A DNA stretch of 64,000 nt from an uncultured Blautia sp. (lineage in GTDB: Bacteria > Bacillota > Clostridia > Lachnospirales > Lachnospiraceae): NCBI GenBank assembly GCA_937893675.1, contig CALBGI010000068.1, positions 65,861-129,860 on the forward strand, given 5' to 3'. The notes beneath the pieces were generated by a model, which had not been told where the DNA came from, did no database searches, and saw only the letters and a list, made by a program, of their open reading frames with translations. A program made the position numbers and the translations under genes. Positions 43,286 to 52,255 of this stretch are shown in pieces. Within the stretch, counting starts at the first letter, position 1. Each line of letters starts with the position of its first letter.

Positions 43286-43882
43286 TTACTCTGTCATATC
43301 GTCCATGATATTTCCCAGCGCAACATGCTCGTCAATGCGCGCTTTCATATATTCCCAGATTTTTTCGGAACCCTCGTGCACACGGCTGTTCCGCGCGTAG
43401 ATCTGGCTTTTTTTTACCCCGTGCTCTCTCCAGCTTTTTCCGCCCTGGGCATCTGTGAGGAGCAGCGGCTGGCAGTTGTCCATAACCCGGGCAAATTTTG
43501 CCTCCGCAGTCTCATAAGCCTCAAATTCCTCCCAGAGTTCCCGAACCCACTTTGCCTGGTCTTCGGGAAGCATGCCGAAGATCCGCTCTGCCGCCGCTTC
43601 TTCCCGTGCTCTCTGTGTGGCCTTCCCGGCTTCGTCGTAGGCATAGGTGTCCCCGGCGTCGATCTCCACCAGATCGTGGATCAGCACCATGGGAATCACA
43701 CGGCCAAGATCCACATCCTCATTGGCGTATTCCTTCAGAAGCACCGCCATAAGAGCCAGGTGCCAGGAATGCTCCGCATCGTTTTCTTTTCGGTTTCCAT
43801 CCGAAAGATACGTCTGGCGGAAAATATTTTTTACCTTGTCTATTTCTACAATAAAATCCATCTGCCGCTTCAGTCTGTCCAT
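43286..43882 (-). CDS. HD-domain phosphohydrolase (YfbR-like)
   Basis: A 198-residue metal-dependent hydrolase. HD signature residues are H in NDAEHSWHLALMA, HD in VLIHDLVEIDAGDTYAYDE and a late D in RVMDNCQPL. YfbR-type enzymes act on 5'-deoxynucleotides; this assignment is by resemblance. The ATG directly follows the stop of the small membrane protein gene. Confidence 0.88.
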   Translation of the reverse strand: MDRLKRQMDFIVEIDKVKNIFRQTYLSDGNRKENDAEHSWHLALMAVLLKEYANEDVDLGRVIPMVLIHDLVEIDAGDTYAYDEAGKATQRAREEAAAERIFGMLPEDQAKWVRELWEEFEAYETAEAKFARVMDNCQPLLLTDAQGGKSWREHGVKKSQIYARNSRVHEGSEKIWEYMKARIDEHVALGNIMDDMTE

Positions 43883-44200
43883 TTATGATACCCCCGTCAA
43901 AAAAATCCCGATCCATATGATGACAACCATGCCGTTGACAATGGAACCGATGATGCTTGTCGTGTGCTTTCTGTTTTCCTCCGAGAAGCTCACAAGTCCC
44001 ATGATAAAGCCGTAAACGGACAGGAGCATTCCAAAAACACTGAGGCCTCCCACGAGGAATCCAAAGGGTTCTCCCAGAAAAAAGGATACCAGCACTGCTG
44101 CCACAAACAGGAGAAAGGAAGCTATCGCCAATCCCAACGACAGCTTCCCTTTTGCGGCTTCTTTTTTCTTTGCAAAAGCATACCTAAATCTTTTTGCCAT
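43883..44200 (-). CDS. Small membrane protein (DUF6142-like)
   Basis: A 105-residue protein with a basic N-terminus (MAKRFRYAFAKKKEAAKGK) and three hydrophobic segments (about 21-42, 46-70 and 85-103). The overall pattern fits the DUF6142-like family of clostridia. GGAGAATATACT precedes the ATG. It overlaps the VanZ-like gene by 17 bases and abuts the HD gene. Function unknown. Confidence 0.75.
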   Translation of the reverse strand: MAKRFRYAFAKKKEAAKGKLSLGLAIASFLLFVAAVLVSFFLGEPFGFLVGGLSVFGMLLSVYGFIMGLVSFSEENRKHTTSIIGSIVNGMVVIIWIGIFLTGVS

Positions 44201-44657
44201 AGTATATTCTCCTCAGGGCATTGCAGATATAAAAAAGCAGATATCCCAGCGCAACGCCCAGCGTATTTAAAATCAGGTCGTCCACGTCAAAGCTTCCCAC
44301 CTTTGTGGCAAGCTGTATGACTTCCACCGTCAGGCTGATGCAAAACCCGGAAAGGATCACCAGAAATCCGCTTCGCCTGCGGCGTGTGATGACCGGCAGG
44401 ATAAAACCGTACGGCATAAAGCCAACGACATTTCCCACAATATTTGTCAAAAGCGCAAACGTCCCCAGCTGATCCCGATATTTCCAGAAGCGTTGTATTT
44501 CCACAAAGGGTGTGAAATTATAGCGATAGGCCTGCTCTGCCTGCGCAACACGCCCGTATTCCTCCACAAAAAAGAGAAGATATATCAAGATCAGCATATA
44601 GATCACGAAGAGGACAAAACCCACGCGCCGTATGGTCTGTTTCGTTTCGTTTTTCAA
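44184..44657 (-). CDS. VanZ-family membrane protein
   Basis: About 157 residues with four to five membrane helices and the family motif FTPFVEIQRFW, NIVGNVVGFMPYGFILP and SLTVEVIQLATKVGSFDVDDLILNT (quoted in pieces). VanZ of Enterococcus gives low-level teicoplanin resistance, but most homologs are uncharacterised. The start is probably the TTG at 44657 behind GAGGGGAGAATT; a GTG at 44702 inside the structured element upstream is in frame. Confidence 0.88.
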   Translation of the reverse strand: MKNETKQTIRRVGFVLFVIYMLILIYLLFFVEEYGRVAQAEQAYRYNFTPFVEIQRFWKYRDQLGTFALLTNIVGNVVGFMPYGFILPVITRRRRSGFLVILSGFCISLTVEVIQLATKVGSFDVDDLILNTLGVALGYLLFYICNALRRIYYGKKI

Positions 44658-44690
44658 AATTCTCCCCTCACTGAAAGCCTTTCCCCAAAC

Positions 44691-44740
44691 AGTGGATCGC
44701 ACAGCTCCTTCCGCACCGCGTGCGTTCTCTGTGATCCACT
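44691..44740 (-). other. Structured intercistronic element before vanZ-like gene
   Basis: On the minus strand an 8-bp outer stem (AGTGGATC / GATCCACT) encloses ACAG/CTGT and an inner CGCAC/GTGCG hairpin. It overlaps the last bases of the 50-residue peptide gene and lacks a T-run. Could be an RNA processing or translation-control structure. Confidence 0.55.
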
Positions 44741-44891
44741 AAAAGGTCAGGTCTGATTTTCTCTTGAGGAGCTTCGCCCCGTTTACGATCATCAGAACCC
44801 CTGTCACGATCCCTGTCACAAGAACAATGATGCCCAGAGCCAGGCTTCCTGCTCCGGTGCTTCCCATCACCTTATATACTTTTTCGTTCAT
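44739..44891 (-). CDS. 50-residue single-helix membrane peptide
   Basis: A short gene with AAGGGAGATTGCTT before its ATG. The product begins MNEKVYKVMGSTGAGS, has one long hydrophobic helix (about residues 16-38) and a basic tail ending AKLLKRKSDLTF. It starts 21 bases after pyrE and is most likely co-transcribed. Small glycine- and valine-rich membrane peptides of this design are easily missed in annotation. Function unknown. Confidence 0.75.
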   Translation of the reverse strand: MNEKVYKVMGSTGAGSLALGIIVLVTGIVTGVLMIVNGAKLLKRKSDLTF

Positions 44892-44912
44892 AAGCAATCT
44901 CCCTTCTGCTGC

Positions 44913-45593
44913 TTATTTTGCTCCATACTGGCTGTAATATGCGTCAATGGCCGCCTTCAGGGTATCGTCAATGATGATCTGGCCTTTGTATTCCTTATTA
45001 TAAAGGTGCTCCACAACCTCGGCCATGGTCACAATGGCGTTGGTCTCAAAGCCGTACAGATCCTTCACTTCATCCAGCGCACATTTCACGCCTCCCTTGC
45101 CAACCTCCATGCGGTCCAGAGAAACCATAAGTCCCTTGATCTCCACATCTGCGGCCCCTCTCACCTTGGGAACGGTCTCTTCCATGGATTTTCCGGAGGT
45201 GGTCACATCCTCGATCATGATCACTCTGTCGCCGTCTTTCAGCTTGCTTCCAAGAAAGCTTCCCTTGTCTGCTCCGTGGTCTTTTTCTTCCTTGCGGTCT
45301 GAGCAGTAGCGTACTTCCTTTCCGTAAAGCTCGCTGTAGGCAATGGCAGTAACTACGCCCAGGGGGATTCCCTTGTATGCCGGTCCGAACAGCACATCAA
45401 AATCATCGCCGTATTTCTCATGGATTGCCCGCGCATAATACTCGCCCAGACGTTTCAGCTGAGAGCCGGTCACATACCCTCCCGCATTCATAAAGAACGG
45501 TGATTTGCGTCCGCTCTTCAGTGTAAATTCTCCAAACTTCAGCACCTGGCTGTCTACCATAAATTCAATAAATTCCTGCTTATAGCTTTCCAT
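44913..45593 (-). CDS. pyrE: Orotate phosphoribosyltransferase
   Basis: Converts orotate and PRPP to orotidylate. 226 residues; LKSGRKSPFFMNAGGYVTGS, FGPAYKGIPLGVVTAIA and the PRPP loop VIMIEDVTTSGKSMEE are diagnostic. AGGAGG stands ten bases before the ATG. No other pyr gene adjoins, and no PyrR-type leader was recognised. Confidence 0.97.
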   Translation of the reverse strand: MESYKQEFIEFMVDSQVLKFGEFTLKSGRKSPFFMNAGGYVTGSQLKRLGEYYARAIHEKYGDDFDVLFGPAYKGIPLGVVTAIAYSELYGKEVRYCSDRKEEKDHGADKGSFLGSKLKDGDRVIMIEDVTTSGKSMEETVPKVRGAADVEIKGLMVSLDRMEVGKGGVKCALDEVKDLYGFETNAIVTMAEVVEHLYNKEYKGQIIIDDTLKAAIDAYYSQYGAK

Positions 45594-45661
45594 TTTCTCA
45601 TATCCTCCTGTATTCAGGCACCGGAATCCTCTTCCCGACGCCCTGCATATCTTTTTTTATT

Positions 45662-48600
45662 TTACCACACCGTGTCCAAAATAACAATCGGTTTCGGAAA
45701 AGGAAGCCCCTCGGACTTCTTTGTGACAATTATTTTTTTATCAATACGCTCCTTCAGTTCCGGTACATGGGAAATAATTCCTACCAGAGCGTTGTCTCCG
45801 GCCATTCTCTGAAGCGCGTTCAGCGCCTTGTTCAAGGCTTCTTCATCCAGCGCGCCGAAGCCCTCATCCACAAACATGGTATCCAGGCGGATCCCTCCGG
45901 CACAGGACTGTATCTCGTCCGAAAGCCCAAGAGCCAGGGAAAGGGAAGCCATAAAGGTTTCGCCCCCGGACAATGTTTTAACGCTTCTTTCACTTCCGTT
46001 ATAGTGATCCGTCACATTGAGCTCCAATCCGCTTTTTGCCGATCGGTTGTCGCTCTCAGCCGCCCGCTTAAGCTCGTACTGCCCCTGGCTCATGGCCATA
46101 AAACGCAGGTTGGCACGCCGCAAAATGCGGTCAAAATAGGCTGCCTGCACATAGGTTTCCAGAGTTACCTTGTCTTTGCCGTTCAAGTTTCCTCCTGCCG
46201 TTTCCGCCAGGGCCTTGACCCGGACGTATTCTTTTTCCGTCAGCTCCATTTCCTGCTGCTTTGCGTGAACCTGCCGGAAAATGCCCTGGTTTTTTTCCTG
46301 CCTGTGAAACAGACTCTTCTCCAGACTCCGCAATTCCTCCTGCCGTTTCCGGCAGTGTTCCTTCTGCGCCTTGAGCTCCTCTTCGTCTGCCAGAGCTTCC
46401 TGATCCTGCAGCTGACTCTCCAGCGTTTTAACCGAAGCCTCCAGGAATGTGTGTTGTTTTTGAAGCGCTTCAAAAACTTCCGTCTGCGCTTTCAGGTCTT
46501 CCTCGAGGCTTTGTTTTTTGTTCCTCAGCTCCCGGATCCTTTGCAGCAGCGCTTCTTCTGTCTCTCCCGCAAGCTTTTCCTCCTGCGTTTTCTGCTGTTT
46601 TGCCAAAGCGTTCTGCTCTGCACCGGTTCTTGCCAGAACCTGCAAAAGCCCTTGTATTGCATCCTTGCAGGCGTCTTTTTTTTCTTCCAGCTCCCTGCAT
46701 TCCTTTTGAAGACTTTCTTTTCTTTCCAGACTTTTTCTGTTTTGGAGCTGCTGTTTTTGAAGCTCTGCCAGCTCTCTGTTGGCTTCCTCCGCCTGCTTCT
46801 TAAGCGACTCTTCGGATTCCCCCTGAAATTCTTCCAGATGACTTTTGGCAATCCCGATCTTTTTTTCGTGCTCCTGCACGCTCCTGTGGCACCGTTCTAT
46901 CTCCTGCTGGCAAAGCGCAAGCTCTTCCTGAAGTCTTTGCAGCCTTTTTTGCCGACGCTCGTTTTCTTCTTTTTTTTGCTCTGCTTCCACAAGCTGTGCA
47001 GAAAACCACTCCATGATCTCTTTTCTTGTTTCCAAAAGCGCTCCCGAAAAAAGCGCTTCCGTCTGCTGTCCTGCCGCGCGCTGAAGCTGAAAAAGCTTTT
47101 CCTCCTGCTGCGTTTTCTTTTCTGTTTTCTTTCCGGCCGCGCTCTGCAGGTCTTCCCTGAGCCTCTCAAGCTGCCCCTGAAGCTTTGAAATTTCTGTTTC
47201 CAGCGTTTCTTTCTGTTCCAGGCCTTTCTGGCACAGTTCCTGCCGGCGCTGGTTTTCTTCTTTCTTTTGAAAAAGCGCTTCCCCGGTCTGCTCCAGCCAG
47301 TCCTGTGCCTGCTCCAGCGCAGAAAACCGCCTGGCTTCCCCGGTCGTTTCCTCCGTCAGGGCTCCACACTCTGCCAAAAATTCCGCCTGGCTTTTCGCTG
47401 TCTGCCGCTTCAGATCCCCCGCCTGTCCACTGAAACGGGACGCCCTTTCCCTCGCCTCGGTAAGCGTCCCGAGCATTTCATCAAGAGCCGCCTTATCCGG
47501 GACCACCCGGGACTTTTGGGCCGGCTTTGGATGATGGCAGGAACCGCACACGGGGCAGGCGTCGCCCTCTCTCAGGGTTTCCGCCAAAAGGCCTGCCTGC
47601 GCCCCCAGGTAGAGCTTTTCCAGACGATCGTACTGCGCCTGATACTGTTCCTTTTCTTTTTCCGCCTCCTGATAGTGCTTCTGGGCCTGCAGCAGCTCCT
47701 GCTCCAGAGTCCCGCATTTCACAAAGTCCGCTTCCAGCTCTGCCTGCCGCCGTTTCCACTCCGCCAGTCGTATGGCTTCCGCCCTCAGTTCCGCCAGCAT
47801 GGCATCCGCACCTCTGACCTCCTGATAGCCCGCCTGCTTCTGTTCCAGCACCTTTATTATGCGCTCTTCTTCCTCCAGAAGCCGGCGCTCTTTTTTTTCT
47901 TCCTGCTTTACACTGTCTGCGAGCTGTTCCAGCGCGTCATAAAGCTCCCGGAACTGGCTCTGCTGCCTTTTCAGCTCCGCAAGCTGGCCTGCAATTTTTA
48001 CGCCCTGCACATCCAGCCCGGAGAGCCCTTCCATCTGGCGCTTGCTTTCTTCCAGGCTCTGACCCAGGATCCGGGATTTTTCCTCGTCCACCTGCTTTCC
48101 TTTGACCGCCTCCTGAAGCTCCCTGGTATAATTTTGCAGATCCGCAAGCCTTTGTTGCAGCTGCTTCTGCTCCCTGTCCTTTTCCCGGTATTTTGCATTC
48201 AACACTGCCAGAATCTCTTCCAGATTGCCAAACGCCTCCAGCTCCTGTGCCTTCTCTTTCAGTTCCCTGCCAAATTCCGCCTCTTTCTCCGCCTGTTGTT
48301 CTTTCTGCTCCTCTGCATTTCTTTTTTCCTGCTCCTTCTCAGCAATCAGCGCCTGCAGATTCCGAAGCTCCTCATAAACCCTTCTCTTTTGCTCTGCCTG
48401 CTCTATCTGAAGCCCAAGTGTTTCACATAGGAAAGCTGCTTTTCTGCAGTCCTCCAGCTTTCGCTTTTCCTCCTGAAGCTGCGGAAGCAGTCTCTCCAGC
48501 TCCAGCGTATGTTTTTCCAGCTGCTTTTTTGCCCCCTCCTGCTGTCTTTTTCTTTCTTCCTGACGGGCAAACTCTGCCAGCTGCTTTTCCGTCTCTCCAA

Positions 48601-49387
48601 GCCTTTGTTTCACCTCTGCCTGCTGCTTTTCATTTTCTTCCAGGATTTTTTGCAGCAGCTTCAGGCTTTGCGCCACCTGTCCGTCATAGCCGGATTTCTT
48701 CAATTCCAGAAAACGGATATCTTCCGGCGTGTCTCCGCCTGCGTCCACTCCATCCAGATGCTGCCTGATACTCTTTTTCAAATCCTGATACGCGTTCTTG
48801 CGCTTCCGTTCTTCCAAATTCAGCCGGTCCTGCAGATGCTCATAGGTATCTGTATGAAACAGTCTCCTGAAAATTTCATTCCGGCTGGCCGTATCGGAAA
48901 GCAGCAGCTTCTGGAAATCTCCCTGGGCCAGCATGGCGATCTGGGTAAACTGTACAAAACTAAGCCCTATGAGCCGTTCCACCGCCGCTGTTACATCCTG
49001 CGCTCCTGTCACCGGCGCACGCCCATCCTGAAAAACAAGCTCCGCGTCCGCCTTCTGGAGCGTCATTCCGGTTCCTCTGGCCTTGGGACGCTGGTATTCC
49101 GGGTTTCTTTTTATCCGATATTCCTCCCCCTGATAGAGAAAGGTGAGCTTCACATAGGTGGGAACCCCTGCCTCTGCATATTTGCTCCGCAGCATTTTCC
49201 CTCTTCTGACACTTCCGCTGGTTTCCCCGTAAAGCGCAAAGGTAATGGCATCAAAAATCGTCGTTTTGCCGGCCCCGGTATCTCCCGTGATCAGATAAAT
49301 ACCGTGGGTGCCCAGCTTTCGAAAATCAATCACCGTCTCCTCTGCGTAGGGTCCGAATGCACTGATAACAAGCTCACATGGCCTCAT
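45662..49387 (-). CDS. sbcC: SbcC nuclease subunit (Rad50-like ATPase)
   Basis: A 1241-residue SMC-like protein. The N-terminal Walker A is ITGDTGAGKTTIFDAI; two very long Glu/Gln/Lys-rich coiled coils flank the zinc hook CPVC (in GDACPVCGSCHHPK); the C-terminus has LSGGETFMASLSLALGL and Walker B LDTMFVDEGFGALDEE. It opens hairpins and ends with SbcD. ATG 49387 overlaps sbcD by 14 bases. Confidence 0.97.
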   Translation of the reverse strand: MRPCELVISAFGPYAEETVIDFRKLGTHGIYLITGDTGAGKTTIFDAITFALYGETSGSVRRGKMLRSKYAEAGVPTYVKLTFLYQGEEYRIKRNPEYQRPKARGTGMTLQKADAELVFQDGRAPVTGAQDVTAAVERLIGLSFVQFTQIAMLAQGDFQKLLLSDTASRNEIFRRLFHTDTYEHLQDRLNLEERKRKNAYQDLKKSIRQHLDGVDAGGDTPEDIRFLELKKSGYDGQVAQSLKLLQKILEENEKQQAEVKQRLGETEKQLAEFARQEERKRQQEGAKKQLEKHTLELERLLPQLQEEKRKLEDCRKAAFLCETLGLQIEQAEQKRRVYEELRNLQALIAEKEQEKRNAEEQKEQQAEKEAEFGRELKEKAQELEAFGNLEEILAVLNAKYREKDREQKQLQQRLADLQNYTRELQEAVKGKQVDEEKSRILGQSLEESKRQMEGLSGLDVQGVKIAGQLAELKRQQSQFRELYDALEQLADSVKQEEKKERRLLEEEERIIKVLEQKQAGYQEVRGADAMLAELRAEAIRLAEWKRRQAELEADFVKCGTLEQELLQAQKHYQEAEKEKEQYQAQYDRLEKLYLGAQAGLLAETLREGDACPVCGSCHHPKPAQKSRVVPDKAALDEMLGTLTEARERASRFSGQAGDLKRQTAKSQAEFLAECGALTEETTGEARRFSALEQAQDWLEQTGEALFQKKEENQRRQELCQKGLEQKETLETEISKLQGQLERLREDLQSAAGKKTEKKTQQEEKLFQLQRAAGQQTEALFSGALLETRKEIMEWFSAQLVEAEQKKEENERRQKRLQRLQEELALCQQEIERCHRSVQEHEKKIGIAKSHLEEFQGESEESLKKQAEEANRELAELQKQQLQNRKSLERKESLQKECRELEEKKDACKDAIQGLLQVLARTGAEQNALAKQQKTQEEKLAGETEEALLQRIRELRNKKQSLEEDLKAQTEVFEALQKQHTFLEASVKTLESQLQDQEALADEEELKAQKEHCRKRQEELRSLEKSLFHRQEKNQGIFRQVHAKQQEMELTEKEYVRVKALAETAGGNLNGKDKVTLETYVQAAYFDRILRRANLRFMAMSQGQYELKRAAESDNRSAKSGLELNVTDHYNGSERSVKTLSGGETFMASLSLALGLSDEIQSCAGGIRLDTMFVDEGFGALDEEALNKALNALQRMAGDNALVGIISHVPELKERIDKKIIVTKKSEGLPFPKPIVILDTVW

Positions 49388-50537
49388 TTTTCCCACCCTT
49401 CCTTTTCTCGGTTTCCTTTATTTCGTCCATAAGCTCCCGCACAAAACCCTCCTGCCACGCATCCATCGGCTGATTGTTCTGAAGCTGGTAAAACTCCGCA
49501 AAAAGCTCTGCCTCGGATTTTCTCTGGTCCATTTCCTCCTGTACAAGACTTCTGTTTTCTCTGGTGCGCCGGTTATCATAGACAAGCTGCATCAGATTCG
49601 GATAAATCACTCTAAGCTTTTGCAGTCCGTCCAAAACATCCTCCTCATCTGTCAAAACCACCTGGAGATAGTCCTTGGTATTGCTGTTTTCATAAAAAGA
49701 ACGGCGCGTCACCTCTTCGTAAGTGCCCTTAATGCTCCGCATATCCCGAAGGGGAACAAGCGGCCTCTCCTCTATCTGAACCTCTCCCTTCGGTCCGAGT
49801 GTTACCAGGGTCACTGTCTTTGTCTGGCGGCTTTCCGAAAAGGAATACTTCAGTGGCGTGCCGCAGTAACGCACCGTCTCCCGGCCGACACTCTGCGGGC
49901 TGTGGATATGCCCCAGGGCCACATAATCAAAATTTCGGAACACCGAAGAATTCACCTGCTCTATCCCGCCCACGCTGATCTCCTCAGACTCGCAGCTCTT
50001 CGCGCCGGTAACAAACTGGTGCGCCACAAGCACATTACGCTCTGCAAAGTTGACAGAAGTTCTGTCCAGCACAGCCTGCACCGCGCTTTCATAACTGTCA
50101 GCTTCCGCTTCCGGATGGACATGCCGGACATACGCCGGCTTCAAAAAAGGCATGAGATACACATGAACAGGCCCATATTCATCGGTAAGTGTGACTTTTT
50201 TCAGTTTCCCGTCGTAGACCGGTGAAATGTGCACCCGGCGGCTCTCCAAAAGCTCTGCCCCAAACGCGAGGCGTTCTGCGGAATCGTGATTGCCGCTGAT
50301 GAGGAACACCGGAATCCCCGCCTGGGCAAGCCTGCACAGAAAATCATTCAGAAGCTGCACCGCCTCCACCGTCGGAATTCCCTTGTCATACACATCTCCT
50401 GCGATGAGAAGTCCGTCCGGATGCTCCTCCTGCGCAAGCTCCAGAATCTGTTTCAAAATATATCGCTGATCTTCCATCATGGAAAACCCGTTCACCCGTT
50501 TTCCCAGATGCAGATCGGATAAATGTATCAATTTCAT
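49374..50537 (-). CDS. sbcD: SbcD nuclease subunit (Mre11-like)
   Basis: Metallo-phosphoesterase of 387 residues. Metal ligands lie in HLSDLHLGKRV, LIAGDVYDKG, ISGNHDSAERL, VAHQFV and ALGHIHSPQ. AAGGAGGGTGCGATT precedes the ATG. It forms the complex with SbcC that processes DNA hairpins and blocked ends. Confidence 0.97.
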   Translation of the reverse strand: MKLIHLSDLHLGKRVNGFSMMEDQRYILKQILELAQEEHPDGLLIAGDVYDKGIPTVEAVQLLNDFLCRLAQAGIPVFLISGNHDSAERLAFGAELLESRRVHISPVYDGKLKKVTLTDEYGPVHVYLMPFLKPAYVRHVHPEAEADSYESAVQAVLDRTSVNFAERNVLVAHQFVTGAKSCESEEISVGGIEQVNSSVFRNFDYVALGHIHSPQSVGRETVRYCGTPLKYSFSESRQTKTVTLVTLGPKGEVQIEERPLVPLRDMRSIKGTYEEVTRRSFYENSNTKDYLQVVLTDEEDVLDGLQKLRVIYPNLMQLVYDNRRTRENRSLVQEEMDQRKSEAELFAEFYQLQNNQPMDAWQEGFVRELMDEIKETEKRKGGKNEAM

Positions 50538-50660
50538 AATCGCACCCTCCTTAGAACTGTTTTACTTATTGCAGAAAATCCGCTTTGAAAGAACAACGGA
50601 TCCTGCGCGGAGCGCCTTTTGTATCACAGGAACATTCGGGCGTAACTCCCCATGATACAA

Positions 50661-50692
50661 GAAAAAGGCTAAAGAAATTTTCCTTAGCCCTT
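50661..50692 (-). terminator. Terminator downstream of the CPBP protease gene
   Basis: GGCTAAGG / CTTTAGCC stem followed by TTTTTC on the minus strand, immediately after the stop at 50697. The remaining 120 bases before sbcD hold only its ribosome site and no clear promoter. Confidence 0.8.
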
Positions 50693-50696
50693 CCCG

Positions 50697-51494
50697 TCAA
50701 ATCCTCCTGATTTTTTCCCTTCCGTATTTCTTCTGAAAATAGGGGATTCCCATGAGCAGAGAAAACAAAAGTACGCCCAGCATCAGAAGCACAAACCCGC
50801 CGTCACCATTCTCCAGCCAGACATGCCCGTAGGTGGAAAATAAAATGGACCACACATTAGCTCCTATGTGAAGCAGCACACAGCTCAGACGGCTTCCGGT
50901 CAGCTCCATAAGCCATGCAAACACCATGCCAAGGATTCCCGCATACAATCCCTGCAGCAGATCGCCATGGTACACGCCGAACAAAACGCCGGAAATCACA
51001 CACGCAGCAGGAAATCTGAGATAATCTCTCAAACGCAGAAAAATCAGCCATCGAAAAATCATTTCCTCTGCGATCGGACATACAATTCCGATCCAGAACA
51101 AACAGAGCAGCACACTTTTTCCATCGGTCATGGCATTCATGGTTTCAAAATAATCCGATGGCGCAAAAAAGGACTGCAGCATTCCAAGCAGCAGATTCGC
51201 GTACATGGCCAGTCCGGCTCCCATGACAAGAAGCACTGCCATTTCCCATGGCTTCCGGGATTTTTCTCCGGGGAATATCAGCCCTGACGCACATCTCTGC
51301 TTTTGGTCTCTGCGGTACAAAAGGATGGCAGGTACCATAACCAGAAGTGCCGTAATCCCGGTCAGCTCCATCACATAATGAATATACATCTCCGGCGGCA
51401 GTCCCATAACCTGCACGATCCAGACCAGGCCCGCCTGCGTGACCAGAAAAGCCGCAAGAAAATGAAGCCCTATGGGATACAAAACCCTCCACAC
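50697..51494 (-). CDS. CPBP-family intramembrane protease
   Basis: A 265-residue membrane protein with about eight helices. The ABI/CPBP active-site motifs are present: EExxxR in CPIAEEMIFRWLIFL, a histidine in FGVYHGDLLQGLYAG and another in LLHIGANVW. Bacterial members act in CAAX-like processing or bacteriocin self-immunity. The GTG at 51494 is uncertain: GGAGG lies just after it, and a TTG at 51482 is possible. It follows the HAD gene by 32 bases. Confidence 0.88.
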   Translation of the reverse strand: MWRVLYPIGLHFLAAFLVTQAGLVWIVQVMGLPPEMYIHYVMELTGITALLVMVPAILLYRRDQKQRCASGLIFPGEKSRKPWEMAVLLVMGAGLAMYANLLLGMLQSFFAPSDYFETMNAMTDGKSVLLCLFWIGIVCPIAEEMIFRWLIFLRLRDYLRFPAACVISGVLFGVYHGDLLQGLYAGILGMVFAWLMELTGSRLSCVLLHIGANVWSILFSTYGHVWLENGDGGFVLLMLGVLLFSLLMGIPYFQKKYGREKIRRI

Positions 51495-51526
51495 CTGAGA
51501 AAGCCTGCGCTGTCTGCGCAGAGGGC

Positions 51527-52174
51527 TCAGCCGAAAAAATCCACGATCTGGGCAGCGGAATCCACGATTTTCAGAGGCCCCGCCGCCAAAAGCTCCTCCT
51601 CTGTTCCATACCCGTAGGAGACTGCCACACAGGAAAGCCCGCAGGCACGTGCGCCAAGAACATCGTGCTCCTTATCTCCCACCATAACAACCTGCTCCCT
51701 GTGTGCGGAAAGATCCAGCCGTGCAAGCGCTTCCTCTATGACTTCTGCCTTGCTGGTTCTGCGCCCATCCATCTCGCTTCCCACAACCTCATCAAAATAA
51801 TCCCCCAGCTGAAAATGCTCCAGGATCTGCAGCACAAAATGCTCCGGCTTGGAGGATGCCACCGCAAGGCTGTACCCCTTCGCTCTGAGCTCTGCCAGCA
51901 TTTCTTCCACCCCCGGATATGGCCGGTTTTCAAAAATCCCCACTGTGGAATACCGTTCTCTGTAATATTTTACAGCCAGACGCGCCCCTTCCTCATCCAA
52001 ATCTGCATATTTCATAAACTGCTCCATAAGAGGCGGTCCGACAAACACCCGGAGCTCTTCCAGGGGCGGCGCCGGCTTTCCCAGCTTTTCCAACGCATAC
52101 CGGACTGATTTTGTAATGCCTTCACCGGACTCTGTCAGCGTTCCGTCCAAATCAAATAAAATCGCTTTATACAT
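51527..52174 (-). CDS. HAD-superfamily phosphatase (Gph-like)
   Basis: A 215-residue hydrolase with nucleophile aspartates in AILFDLDGTLTESGEG, motif II LAVASSKPEH and motifs III/IV MVGDKEHDVLGARACGL. The KPEHFVLQILEHFQL segment is typical of the phosphoglycolate phosphatase/PpaX group. Its start has GGAGGGACAGA upstream. It is first gene of a two-gene unit with the CPBP protease. Substrate not determined. Confidence 0.9.
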   Translation of the reverse strand: MYKAILFDLDGTLTESGEGITKSVRYALEKLGKPAPPLEELRVFVGPPLMEQFMKYADLDEEGARLAVKYYRERYSTVGIFENRPYPGVEEMLAELRAKGYSLAVASSKPEHFVLQILEHFQLGDYFDEVVGSEMDGRRTSKAEVIEEALARLDLSAHREQVVMVGDKEHDVLGARACGLSCVAVSYGYGTEEELLAAGPLKIVDSAAQIVDFFG

Positions 52175-52226
52175 TCTGTCCCTCCGATACTTTTCCTGCT
52201 TTCACAATATGCGATATTTGATTTTT

Positions 52227-52255
52227 ACTATAACACAGTTTCCTTTCAGCGTCCA
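52227..52255 (-). promoter_or_regulatory. Promoter of the HAD-CPBP unit
   Basis: TGGACG, 17 bases, TATAGT (with TGT upstream, an extended -10) on the minus strand. The -35 overlaps the stop of the proline-rich protein gene. Confidence 0.6.

Noticed and set aside
45594..45661. Possible PyrR or other pyrimidine attenuator before pyrE
   Set aside because: Only a ribosome site and an unstructured stretch are visible; no alternative terminator/antiterminator stems.
45767..47188. A 473-codon plus-strand frame, very Leu/Phe-rich, opposite sbcC
   Set aside because: It is the complement of the Glu/Lys/Gln coiled-coil codons of SbcC and has no start signals.
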